Assembly (NCBI GenBank): GCA_014898425.1
Contig: RCSZ01000016.1
Span: 1,426,001 to 1,490,000 of the forward strand
Reading direction: 5' to 3'
Source: Botryotinia globosa
Lineage: Eukaryota; Ascomycota; Leotiomycetes; Helotiales; Sclerotiniaceae
DNA length: 64,000 bases
Positions within the stretch are counted from its first letter, which is position 1. Every line of letters begins with the position of its first letter. Shown piece by piece: positions 1 to 9,961 of this stretch. The position numbers were made by a program, and so were the translations under genes. The notes under the pieces were generated by a model. It worked only from the letters and a program-made list of their open reading frames with translations, did not search any database and had not been told where the DNA came from.

Positions 1-2
1 CT

Positions 3-507
3 GGTAGAATTCAGGTTGCCGGCGATGGTCCTCGTGCGCGCCAATTCGAATTAGTTGAGATGAGGTACCCGATTTCGCAGTTCAAGGAGCACAATATTTG
101 GAAGAAGGAGATAGAGAAGTTGGAGAAAGAGGAGAAGAGATTGAGAGATGATGGAAAGTCTGAATGGAAAAAATTGGTGAAGCAGGCGCAGCAGAAGAAG
201 GCAAGCATACTGTATATACTATGAGGGAACGCGTGATACTTCAAAGTTCATGGTGGTGAAAACGAAAGGGCAAATTTGCTGGAGGTGTGCTAATTTGTTG
301 CTTTAACAGACGCGTCGCTATCCAGATTTCGAATACATTCAACGAAATCGATTTGCAGACCGAGTTCACCAATCTTTCAAGGACAAGGCAGGTAATTTGA
401 GAAAGGGAATTGTTGAATTGGGGACTGAACTGAAAAGGATGGAGGACGATGTTAAACAGGAATTGAGGGATGTTAATAAGCAATTGAAGGCTATGATTGA
501 GAATTGA
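3..507 (+). CDS. 3' end of a charged coiled-coil protein (5' partial)
   Basis: Only the last two exons are in the window: about 3-200 and 310-507, stop TGA at 505-507. The intron at 201-309 begins with GC rather than GT (AAG|GCAAGC) and ends in TTTAACAG after a GCTAAT branch-like site. Joined this way the frame stays open and gives about 131 residues that are very rich in Lys, Glu and Arg, with heptad-like runs (KEIEKLEKEEKRLR; LGTELKRMEDDVKQELR). This suggests coiled coil near the C terminus. I do not recognise the family, and the functional domain probably lies upstream of the window. If the GC donor is not used, the first exon runs into a stop near 222. The base composition and codon use look like a normal expressed gene. 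Moderately sure it is coding; function unknown. Confidence 0.6.
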
Positions 508-2529
508 GGTATCGTTTAATTGGATTTGCTTGGGGATCTTGTCATTTTGGGAGGAGTTTGAGCGAATGATATTTTGAGGGTTGAATATTGGGTGGGAAGA
601 TTGGTATGGTAATGAGGGCAGCTCAATGATATAATTCAAGAAGATCAATAATGCTGTGGATTGCTACCTAGTGTTAAGGATCATGAAGTGACAAGATTAT
701 TGCTAGGAGTGATCGCTGATGGAGGTCTTCAAGCGTAGTTAGCAAATCACGTGAAAATGGGTTTTAGTATCCGCAACCAATTCAATCACGGGATCATCTG
801 TTAGTCTAGTACAAACTGCTGTATATCTCATCACAGGACCATGTTATACGGGAACTGGCTCTGCCTCAATAGCTATTTTCAAGCTAGCTGTAACAGACGG
901 TAGGCTCTATGTTGTTGCCAGAACTGACTGCTCAAATACGACCAAACAGAAGAGGATATTGGACAAGATGTTCACAATCAGATACTCAGATCCAAGACAT
1001 GAAAAGATATCAGGCGAACCTCAAGGAATACATCTACAGAGTGGGAAATGCTAATGAACAACCGTATAAAAATAGAGGTAATCGCTCCGAAATACTTCTC
1101 TCATATATTAGGTACACAAATGGACGATGAGTCGGTCCTGGAACTCACAGCTTCTTAGAATAGATAGTAAGACAAGACTTTCAAGAGCGAGCAGGAGAGG
1201 GTGCGTAACAATCGTAACAATAAAGACGATATTATTGATAAAGATACTACTGGACTGAGAATCCAGATACAGAAGTTAGAAAAGCCATCTAACTGACAGC
1301 AAATTACTCTCATACTACTAAAGCTGTAATTGTTTTACTCTTATTCTAGTCAGACTCTAGCCATTACAAACCCCACCAGGCATGAGTAAAATTGACCATT
1401 GAATCAATGAGGTGATAAAAAGAGCGGAAAAGGCTTAAATTCAACTTCATGGAATAGCACTTGCAAGGGATAGGTTATAGCTGATTCGCTTTTTATTGAA
1501 CTGGGCTCTTTTTTCAATTTATTGACTCATCTTAGTTTCAAACTAGCAATAAGCTACAGCACTCGAGTTTGTTCAACGATATCCGGGAAATACGAGTGAA
1601 TTTGAATCATCTACAGCGAGTCGGCTGCACGCTATATACAGCTGAAAAACTTTGCCTTGATAGTATCCCCTTCAACAAGCAGATATAACCTGTTGAGATC
1701 TCTGTATCTATTCACAAACATACATTTAATTTCCTTACAATCGGCGAAATACGCATCAAACATCAGACTCAGAGAATGGAAGGTTTGACGGTCTCGGAGG
1801 CTCTACGACACTATGCTGTCAATATTGGAGCGTCATATAGACACGCATATATATAGCGATCGTCATTTCGAGCAGATGATAGAGTCTAAGAGGCGCTCTG
1901 AAGGGGCCAAGTTGAAGGGTCAGATGTCTGCCGATTCTACTAATCAGCGGCAGATCACCCATACCATTCGGGAGAACTATTGTATTCTGCCCCCTCCAAT
2001 TGTATTAAAGATAGTAAAAATACTGATTTTAAAAGATTTGGTGGTCGAAGATGGGAGGATCGCGAGGAAAATACTAGGCGTTAATTTCGTCCCGACAAGA
2101 CAGGTTCCTGGAACTACCAGTGGCTCAACTTCTAGTACTTTTCAAACACGATTTCCAGTTCAAAGGCAGCACTATCACAAACGAAGTTACTCAAAGCAGC
2201 AAGATTCTCAGTCTCGGACAGTGACAGATTACCGTTTGTGGGCGAGTTTTAGCATTAGCCTCATTGTTCCACCAAGACTAAGCGGAAATGTTATCCAACG
2301 AGATCTGCCCACGAATATCTGACAGTTAATACTTGCTCCAATGTCGACAATATTGAGCTTTTCGTGTTAACCACAATTGAAAAATGGCACTTCGACGAAT
2401 TGACTCCAGTTTAAAAAATGACAGTTTGATGTGAACATTGACGGCAGAGAAGACAGGATTGTTCAGACTGTCATCTAATTCCCATACGAAAATATTGTAA
2501 GAGAAGATAGAAGAGGTCGTCCTTGCTGA
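508..2529. other. Intergenic, no supported gene
   Basis: About 2 kb with only short open frames. The longest open stretch is 1813-2322 (+, 169 codons). Its translation has no motif I recognise, mixed composition, and no convincing flanking splice sites. It could be a decayed gene or chance. No tRNA-like, repeat or promoter structure is evident. Confidence 0.5.
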
Positions 2530-3010
2530 ATGGTGGATTACCTAATCAGGTTAGTTTACAACCACACCTTCATCTTTAAATCTCTTGTAAGGAATGTCTT
2601 TAACTTTACTATCCAGCACATTAATTTATCCAAATACTACCTTGGTTTCTTTGACGAAAATTCAATCAAGATGGTGGGCTTATCAATCCATTCCAGGGAT
2701 TCGGGGAAAGATCAAATGTTGGAACGTTACTTGAATCTCATGGCAGAACAGTCAGTATTTCTTCCTTCTCAATCGCATGATTTCTTACAAGGAAAGCATA
2801 GGAGGCAAAATCAAGAGGCAACAGTGTCAACTGAACCTCAAATCACGCAAGAGATTAAATATGTTAAGGAAAGCACTCATGAAACTCAAGAAGTTTCCAA
2901 GAACAGTCGAGAACATGAAGAATGGAAAGAATCAAGAACAGAGTCTCAAGATACTTGTAAGAATTCTTGACTGCCACTCGATCTTCGAAATAATCATTGA
3001 CCTCGAACTA

Positions 3011-4307
3011 GAGTGGAATCTTTTGGACTTGGGAGAAGAGACGGGGACGAACGTACTATTTGCCAAAGGAAGTCATGAAATTGAAAAGCTTCAAGGAAAA
3101 TTTCAACAGCCTTGTAGGTTTTATTCCACGAAACATTTGCAAAATAAGTGCCAATTAACCTTCGATTTAGCGTCAAGTCTATTGGATCTCCACGAGGAAT
3201 CTGGCTTGATAGATCTATCATCGCCGCAAAGACTCGAGGAACCCGAAGGAAGCCTGGAATATCATGAAGAAACCAGTAAACATCTTTAATTACCACCTAC
3301 GGAGACATACTCTGACTCTGCAAGCAGGCTCGGTCCTATTCGATTTAGAAGGGATATCTTATGCAACAGCCCTGTCATCGCCTCAAAAAGCTCAAGAGAT
3401 CGATGGGATTCAAGAAGCCGAGTGCAATCAAGATACTGAAGATACTGGAGAATCCGAAGAAGATCCTGAAGAGGATGATCAGTGTAAGCTTTTACTCTCA
3501 GCTGAAAACTATTTCGATAATTACTAACGACAATAGGGTGGGGAATTTCCGATCTGAAAGAAGATTCTGCGCCTCCTCGAATCCTACTGCGTTTCTCAGA
3601 GCTTCCCGGAAAAGTGAGACGGCAAATCTGGAACTTCGTCCGTCCTGAAGCTCGCTACATAAAGATTAGAGAGTCCAAATGGAGTGCAGCGTTTTACTCG
3701 GATGCGCCAATTCCATCTTTGCTTCATACTTGTCAAGAATCGAGAAAAGAGGCTATGAAATGGTACGACTTATCATTTGCAAGGGACCCTGAAATGGGAT
3801 TCTGGGACCAGAGGACTTTGAATGGGCTAATGGACAATGCAATTACTGAAGGACAACGCGCCCAACCAAGAATCTACTTTGACTGGGAACGTGATGGCAG
3901 ATATTCTCAATGTGCTCGGTGTATTGCCATAGAATGAGCTGTAGACACGCTCCCCTCTCTTTTGATTGGCTTAGAGTGAAGCGGCTCGCATACGAAGGTC
4001 CTCTTTCCATCAATCCTTTTTACAAGCTTACATTGTGTTATCCTGCCGTCGAAAGTATCATACTTGTCCGTGCTCGAAGCGCTGTTCGACGCACGGCGGT
4101 GTCCCTTCCGAATTCATTCCAGTCAATGAAAAGTTTGAATGGGAAAGAGATGATTTACTTGCAACTTGTCTTGAGACTGTACAGAATACCGATCCGGAGT
4201 GTGACGCACTTGAAACCATCACGTCAGTTCAAAGAATGACTTTAATGGATGTCAAACAGACAGAAGTGGTTGACCGAACGGAAAGTAGTTACTGGCCTTG
4301 CCGTTAA
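3011..4307 (+). pseudogene. Decayed 2EXR-domain gene with upstream duplicated exon-like modules
   Basis: The segment 3537-3937 encodes a clear 2EXR-type start: RFSELPGKVRRQIWNF, then IPSLLHTCQESRKEA and PRIYFDWERD. These are the hallmarks of this large fungal family of unknown role. A 53-bp intron (3484-3536, GTAAGC...ACAATAG with ACTAAC branch) joins it in frame to an acidic exon at about 3326-3483. Upstream, acidic exon-like modules at about 3013-3115 and 3171-3270 have similar translations (LLDLGEET, LLDLHEES, LFDLEG followed by SSPQ-like stretches). The frame stops at 3935-3937. The family-like continuation (VKRLAYEGPLSINPF) resumes in another frame at about 3975, and a third frame (EKFEWERDDLLATCLE) follows at about 4120-4307. 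An intron at about 3919-3974 with a weak GTGTAT donor could repair the first shift, but nothing obvious repairs the second. I read it as a pseudogene; a sequencing error is the alternative. Confidence 0.5.
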
Positions 4308-4634
4308 TTGCCTTAAAGTTTGCTATAACGTGAGCGGAGTGGGGATGCATACCTATGTATGATAATATCTAGAAATGGGTATGAGGGCTTGTTAACGACC
4401 AAATTTCCAGCCGTAGCTCGAAAATTGCTATATGAATGAGAGGATTTGAAAGAATGGCACCGTCACACATCTGATTAGAAGAAATCAAGCCCTTTTCAAT
4501 AATTCGATTTGTCAGATTTACATAATCCCATGGATTTATACCGGTTTTCTCCCTCTAGGTATCCCATCCCATCGCTTGTTAATCCCGCGGCAATAACATT
4601 ACGGCTTGCTGTGCCATAGAGCACGAAGGAATTA
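4308..4634. other. Short intergenic stretch
   Basis: No open frame or signal of note between the decayed 2EXR gene and the AT-rich element. It ends in the TA dinucleotide (4633-4634) that forms the left target-site duplication of the element. Confidence 0.5.
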
Positions 4635-4657
4635 CAGCAAAACCTCTCTATAAGAAT
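4635..4657 (+). repeat. Left terminal inverted repeat of the MITE
   Basis: CAGCAAAACCTCTCTATAAG and the next few bases match the reverse complement of the right end, with one mismatch after the first 20 bases. Confidence 0.85.
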
Positions 4658-5075
4658 CCCCTCTATAAGGATAACCTTTATTATCCTTATTTTTTTTAAG
4701 TTTAAAAATAATCTATATTCTTAGAATCTTTTTATTAGAATATTCTTATATTTCTTAATCCTATAATTATATATATCTTTATTAGATTAATAAAATTATT
4801 AGAATTTGAATTATAATATAATATTATATAAAGAATTTAATTATATTTCGATCTCAAAATTATATATATTTTTATTGAATTAATAAAATCATCAGAATTA
4901 GTTATTATATAATCGATTTTAAATATTTTTTATAAAAATAAAAGAAGTTACAAAATAGTTATAGAATATAATCCGATTAGAATTGATCGAAAACAGATTA
5001 TTATATTAGAATTAATTAGATATCTTTATATAAGAATATTTTTATATATCCTTAAAAATAATTACAAAAATCGGT

Positions 5076-5098
5076 ATCCTTATAGAGAGGTTTTGCTG
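5076..5098 (-). repeat. Right terminal inverted repeat of the MITE
   Basis: Ends ...CTTATAGAGAGGTTTTGCTG, the reverse complement of the left end, followed immediately by TA. Confidence 0.85.
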
Positions 5099-5100
5099 TA

Positions 5101-5402
5101 ATAACAAAGTCCGAAAAATTCACGGTGAGTAAACAGTTGGACTTTGAACCACAATAATATAATGAGTATCTTTCATACGACCATTACTTTCGAAATCTTG
5201 TGAATTAATCAATCATTTTATTGACAGAGGTACCATTCATTACATTCATTCATTGACTTGAAATCACCGTCTTAAACCACGAATTATTTACCGAAGTATA
5301 CCCGATTTTACAAATGTTATCTTATCAATCTCATCATCAATTGGGCATTACCTCACTCTGAAAAACTCCAAAAAGCAGAATATAATATCTCCAATTCCAA
5401 AA
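5101..5402. other. Promoter region of the alpha/beta-hydrolase
   Basis: About 300 bp between the MITE and the hydrolase start codon. The MITE therefore sits close upstream of this gene. No clear TATA box; the sequence is AT-rich, and the start context is AAAAATGTC. Confidence 0.4.
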
Positions 5403-6425
5403 ATGTCAGACCCTAAGCTTGCGCCCTTCAGCCTGCACACTACGACATATAAAACCGTGCAAGGCGTTGAATTTCCAACCCACATTCTCATTCCAAAATC
5501 CATCGCTGCCTCCACAAGACCGGGAAAATATCCAATTCTTGTGAGATTTCATGGAGGATATTTAGTCACAGGCTCAGCACTCTACACGGAATGGCTCCCT
5601 TATTGGGCTATCGATCTCGTGGTGAAGAATGAGGCCATCCTTGTTATGCCTGATTATCGATTACTTCCTGAAGCTAGTGGACAGGAGATTTTGGAGGATT
5701 TGAAGGATTTTTGGGGGTGGCTTGCGTCTGGCATTAATGGACTCTCTACATATCTTTCAGGGCTGAACGGTAACCTTTCTGTGGATTTTGGAAAGGTGGC
5801 GGCTTATGGTGAAAGCGCCGGAGGATATCTGGCTATCCGCAGCTCTCTTTTTCCTGAAGATTTCTGTGGACAGAGGGGGGGATTCAATGGTCCGAAAGCA
5901 GTTATTGCAGCGTATCCTATGACGTTTCTGAGAAAGGAATGGTATTCCGTGGCTAGCGAGACAAAAAGTCCTTTTGGAGTTCCACAGTTGGATGAGGGAT
6001 TTCTGAATGATCATATTGCTGATATAGGCAAAAGGGGCGAGAAAATTGTGATTAGTGCAGACCCGCCTGCGAGATTGGAAATCGCGGTTACGATGGTGCA
6101 GAGAGGGAGGTGGACGGAGATTTTTAAGAGAGATGGAGAGGAGGGACTGTGGTTGGAGGATGTTATTGAGAACGTGAATGTGAAAGGGGAGAAGAGACCT
6201 TATTTGTTGACGTTTCATGGGACGAAGGATACCGCTGTTCCATGGGAGGATACCAGGGAGTGGGTGGAGATTTATGGAAAGAAATTTGGAGAGGATAGAG
6301 TGACAGGTGTTTGGAGGGAGGGGATGGAACACGGGTTTGATGGGTCTATGGATGAGGAAAAGGGGGAGGCAGAGTGGTTGAAAGAGGTATTAGAGGTGGT
6401 TAAGAGGGAGTGGTTGAGGAATTAG
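5403..6425 (+). CDS. Alpha/beta-hydrolase (HSL/esterase-lipase type)
   Basis: Uninterrupted frame of 340 residues, a usual length for fungal hormone-sensitive-lipase-like esterases. The oxyanion-hole motif RFHGG lies at residues 48-52. PDYRLLPE follows at about 83-90. The nucleophile elbow GESAGG has Ser at about 138. HGTKDTAVP supplies a plausible catalytic Asp near 276, and GMEHGFD supplies the His near 311. It should hydrolyse a carboxylic ester of unknown type. No signal peptide is visible, so it is probably cytosolic. Similar proteins occur both as detoxifying esterases and near secondary-metabolism genes; there is no biosynthetic neighbour here to decide. The start at 5403 has a good context (AAAAATGTC). 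The MITE lies about 300 bp upstream. Confident in the fold, not in the substrate. Confidence 0.85.
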   Translation: MSDPKLAPFSLHTTTYKTVQGVEFPTHILIPKSIAASTRPGKYPILVRFHGGYLVTGSALYTEWLPYWAIDLVVKNEAILVMPDYRLLPEASGQEILEDLKDFWGWLASGINGLSTYLSGLNGNLSVDFGKVAAYGESAGGYLAIRSSLFPEDFCGQRGGFNGPKAVIAAYPMTFLRKEWYSVASETKSPFGVPQLDEGFLNDHIADIGKRGEKIVISADPPARLEIAVTMVQRGRWTEIFKRDGEEGLWLEDVIENVNVKGEKRPYLLTFHGTKDTAVPWEDTREWVEIYGKKFGEDRVTGVWREGMEHGFDGSMDEEKGEAEWLKEVLEVVKREWLRN

Positions 6426-6860
6426 AGATGATGAGATAGACTTAATGTTGAGAACAAATAGATGATATTGATTAGACGGCATCATATAGATATAGGAAAT
6501 AAGAAAATTATTAAGCTTCTTCGTCCAACAGCCTATTTCATCTGTGCAGTCGATCCATTAACATAACTGTGATCTTTTATACCCCATAACCTTTATTTCA
6601 ACTTGAACGTCGACATGTACTTGAAAGAAACTATATTGGGGTTAATGATGAACAATGGATAATAAGGTACCATACTAATCTGTTCATGCTGAGAAGCGTG
6701 CACCATCAAGTTACACCATTAAGTTACAATACCTTACCAGAGGTTCTTCTCACAACTAAAAAGAGGTGGATTTCAGAATCACATCGTCAACATCAGAATA
6801 AACCTTTATGCTTATTTCTATTTTTGGCAGCATCTCACACTCCCTCATCCCACGGCCGAA
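6426..6860. other. Intergenic, upstream edge of repeat array
   Basis: No gene. A small direct repeat (ACCATCAAGTTAC / ACCATTAAGTTAC) occurs near 6704-6730. The first recognisable copy of the array box follows at 6875. Confidence 0.4.
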
Positions 6861-7289
6861 GTCTCGGAGGCTAGAGATACGCAACAAACTCTTCATTCTC
6901 CTCATTCCCTTTCACCCACTCATTTGATTGGTGAGCCAGAATGCGACATGTTCGTGATTTTGAAGTATCCCCTTTTCTCCGCCGAGATGCTGCGTTTCAA
7001 TGCATTTGCATCATTACCACCTGAACCACCATCACAAGCTCCGGACTTCTACGGTGCAGGGAGATTTGCTGCTCGAGATTTCGGTCACCGTTAGATGTGC
7101 GACAAAATATCATGGCTGTCTATTTGGATTTCCAATTAGCATTTACGGAGAGTTTATCCGCCGAACCCCTTCATTTACACACGAATATTCTGTATGAAGC
7201 ACCATCTGCACTCGACATCGGCTATAAACTTCGCAAAGCCCAGTTGAGCACACGGTGGAGATTGCAATATCTCGGGGATCAGTAAACAT

Positions 7290-8050
7290 GCAACAACATA
7301 ACTTTATTTCCTCATCCGGCATTGTCATTGGCAGACCCGGAAGTTTTTTACCTTCCGGGAGACAGAGACTTGGCATGGTCGTGGGTTTCCCATGTAACAC
7401 CAGCGGAGTCGGCGATATCCTCCGTTGAACCCAGGAAAATATCAAAGCTTCAGGAGTTCAGTGACATACAGATATGCAACAAAAAGTCTTTCTCCCTATA
7501 TTTGTTTTTATGATTGGCAGGCACAGAAATTCCTCCGTCGAGAGATATGTGATATCCGTGAATACTCCATGCTATGCACGCAGACATGGCGATTGGGCCC
7601 CGTTCACTTACGGAAAATGATCAGAGTTTTAGCATCTCGGGAATGATTTAAGATGTGCAACAAAATACACACTTTTCCTATGTATTTGTCTTTCCGATTG
7701 GTAGACCTGGAAAGTTCCTCCGTCGGGGAATATGCGTACAGCTCCAGCGGACTCGGTGAAGAAACTCCGTTTGTTCATGGAAATGTATTGGAGGCCTAGG
7801 ATTTCGGGGACAAGCAGATGTGCAACAAAGTATTCTTTTTGATCTATCTATTCTTGCAATTGGCAGGCCCGGGGAGTATTCCCCATTTTTTGGTCGGGTG
7901 CATAAAATTCCACAAATATTTCATGACACTCCAGCAGACTCGGTGATGTACTCCGTCTACTCGTGGAAACTATGAGAGTCCCAGGAACTTGGAGATGGTA
8001 ACATATGCAATACCATCTTCCGAGTCGAAGTTTGTTTACTTGATAGGCTC
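7290..8050 (+). repeat. Best-preserved tandem units (160-190 bp) of the array
   Basis: Four to five successive units can still be aligned by eye. The block TTGGCAGRCC recurs at 7328, 7514, 7698, 7860 and 8040, spaced 186, 184, 162 and 180 bp. Within units, CCTCCGTCGRG-like and CTCCAGCGGACTCGGTGA-like blocks recur (near 7399, 7743 and 7929), followed by a CTCCG block, then TTTCGGGGA and the GCAACAAA box. The order of blocks is the same in each unit, which shows the array arose by tandem duplication. Confidence 0.75.
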
Positions 8051-8105
8051 GGGGGGATTACTTTTCGTCGATGTATTTTTTCTGTCTTGGTCACTCCGGT
8101 CCGGT

Positions 8106-8123
8106 GGGAGGGAGGGAGGTGGG
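8106..8123 (+). other. G-quadruplex-type motif
   Basis: GGGAGGGAGGGAGGTGGG: four G3 tracts with loops of 1, 1 and 4 bases, inside the repeat array just after the best-preserved units. Confidence 0.5.
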
Positions 8124-9932
8124 AGCCTCCGGATGCTGATTACAGCGTGCTTATACGTCGCGGATCTCAGATTTTGCTAGCTATTTAGTGAATTATCTAT
8201 TGGGCATACATGTTTCGTGTTCATAGACGCTTATGCTTCATCTATCTAGACAAGTTAAGAACATGTCCTTGATCTCCGGTGGGAACACATGGTCGTCTAT
8301 TGATCCGAAGGTATCTCCAGTCTCCAATGACTATAACAAGACTTGACTAGATAGTTGAGAGCAAACACAGGGTATTGCAAAGTTTGATATGGATCCTCAT
8401 TTTGTAAATTGATTTCGGAGCGACTAGGACAGGGGGACTTGACAGCCTTTTTCCACCGCCTAGGAAATGTCCGCGAATCTCCGCTCAAACGGAGAAGAGT
8501 GGTCTGGCAATAAGAGCAATTTTGCTTCAACTCCGTAGATAGAGCCAAACATGACCCGATTCCTATATCCGAGATCTCGGAGTTTGTCAGATGTGCAACA
8601 AATCGTCTGAATATACGTGTTGGAACTTGGCGGTCCCAGGGTGTGGCTAACATTGGGTTAGAAATCAGGCGAGGTGTACCAAGTAGGTATACCAAGAAGC
8701 CTAGAATGTCATGCTATGGGAATAACGCTTTGCTTATTTTGCTTGCTTCGTTATCGATTTATCCGCCCCTCTGCCCATTATCCGGGAGAATGAACAATAT
8801 TGAGCTGAAACTCCACATCTCTACTAATGGATGCAGTCACTGACTCTATTGACTACATCCGGGATCTCGGTATTTTATAGACATGCAACAAACGTTCCTG
8901 TCTCCAAAACCACTCGTATGCATGAGTGATGTTTCGCTTTCTTTGTGTATACGTCGAGGTGCATTGCGCTACTTCCTGAATGGTAAGAAGCTGGGAAACC
9001 CTCAATCCCTGTTGCCCCGCATTTGGTACTCTGCTCAAGCTCAAGATCTACCTGAGTCTCACAAACTGAAGATCAGATGAGATCTAGATCCGCATGAGAT
9101 GATCAATGGAAACTTGCGGATATGGCGGATCTGACAGCAAAGCTGCGGGATTTCTCAGATGTGCAACATTTGATACATATAGATGCAGTGTTGTAATATG
9201 TCTATTGGAAGTACGAAATGAACGCGTTGTGGGGTCAATAAGATGAACTAATGCGGCTCTGCGGATGAAACGTAATGCCCGCTTCACGATTGGCCATGTT
9301 CTCTTTGATCGACCAAGATCTTCAAGCTTAGGTCTTCTATCTCAGGTCTTCTATCTCAGCTCGTCAACTATGCATATTATGGATATCGGACTTTATTCCG
9401 TAGTCGTTCATCAACTCTTCAAACCCAACATCAAAGATGTTCTAGTCAGTCTCATCTAGTCGGAGCAATATCAACTCCGAATCATATTGCTTCGGAGTTA
9501 CATAGACACGCAACAAAACTTTTTCATCTGTCTTGACCTTACCAAATTAGTAGGTCTCCAACATAATGCCCGATGTCTCATGGTATACTTCGGAAATACC
9601 AATAGTTGATTTGTTGGATATCCAAAAGAGGGGGAGGCACACCAATGTTCGGCCCCCGAAATCATGTTGTATCGCCGTGTTCTTGAGACTTGTCTCCGAA
9701 TCACGTACAGTTTGAGCGAAAAAATTATGTACAGAGGAAGAAAGGTAATGTCCGCCGGCTCGGAGTTTGTGCAGATGTGCAACAGATAATTCTTGAGGAT
9801 TTTGAAAAGGCATGTCGTCCAATGATTAAAGAAATGAGAAGGAAATAAGGTTGCTTCGTTAGTAGGATATTCGGAGGTTGATGAAGAGAGGCGGAGGATA
9901 AATCAAGCGAGCTCCGAGTCGGTCTTATGGTA

Positions 9933-9961
9933 AGAGCGATCTGTATGATACAGATCGCTCT
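9933..9961. repeat. Perfect 13-bp inverted repeat (hairpin)
   Basis: AGAGCGATCTGTA, loop TGA, then TACAGATCGCTCT. All 13 pairs match. It lies between two array boxes (9779 and 10105). It is not followed by a T-run, and no gene ends nearby. Confidence 0.7.

Larger units (their letters stand above)
4635..5098. mobile_element. 464-bp AT-rich MITE, pogo/Tc1-mariner type
   Basis: The element is bounded by terminal inverted repeats. It starts CAGCAAAACCTCTCTATAAG at 4635 and the exact reverse complement ends at 5098, so at least the outer 20 bases are perfect. It is flanked by TA on both sides (4633-4634 and 5099-5100), which is the target-site duplication of Tc1/mariner-superfamily elements. CAG...AAACCTC ends are typical of pogo-like families. 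The interior is extremely AT-rich and carries no reading frame, so this is a non-autonomous element. Two internal segments, about 4775-4830 and 4857-4912, resemble one another (AATTATATATAT...TTTATT...AATAAAAT), indicating an internal duplication. The AT bias may also reflect RIP-type mutation, which I cannot test here. Confidence 0.85.

Noticed and set aside
1813..2322. 169-codon open frame as a gene
   Set aside because: No family motif, no supporting splice sites, unusual composition; not enough support.
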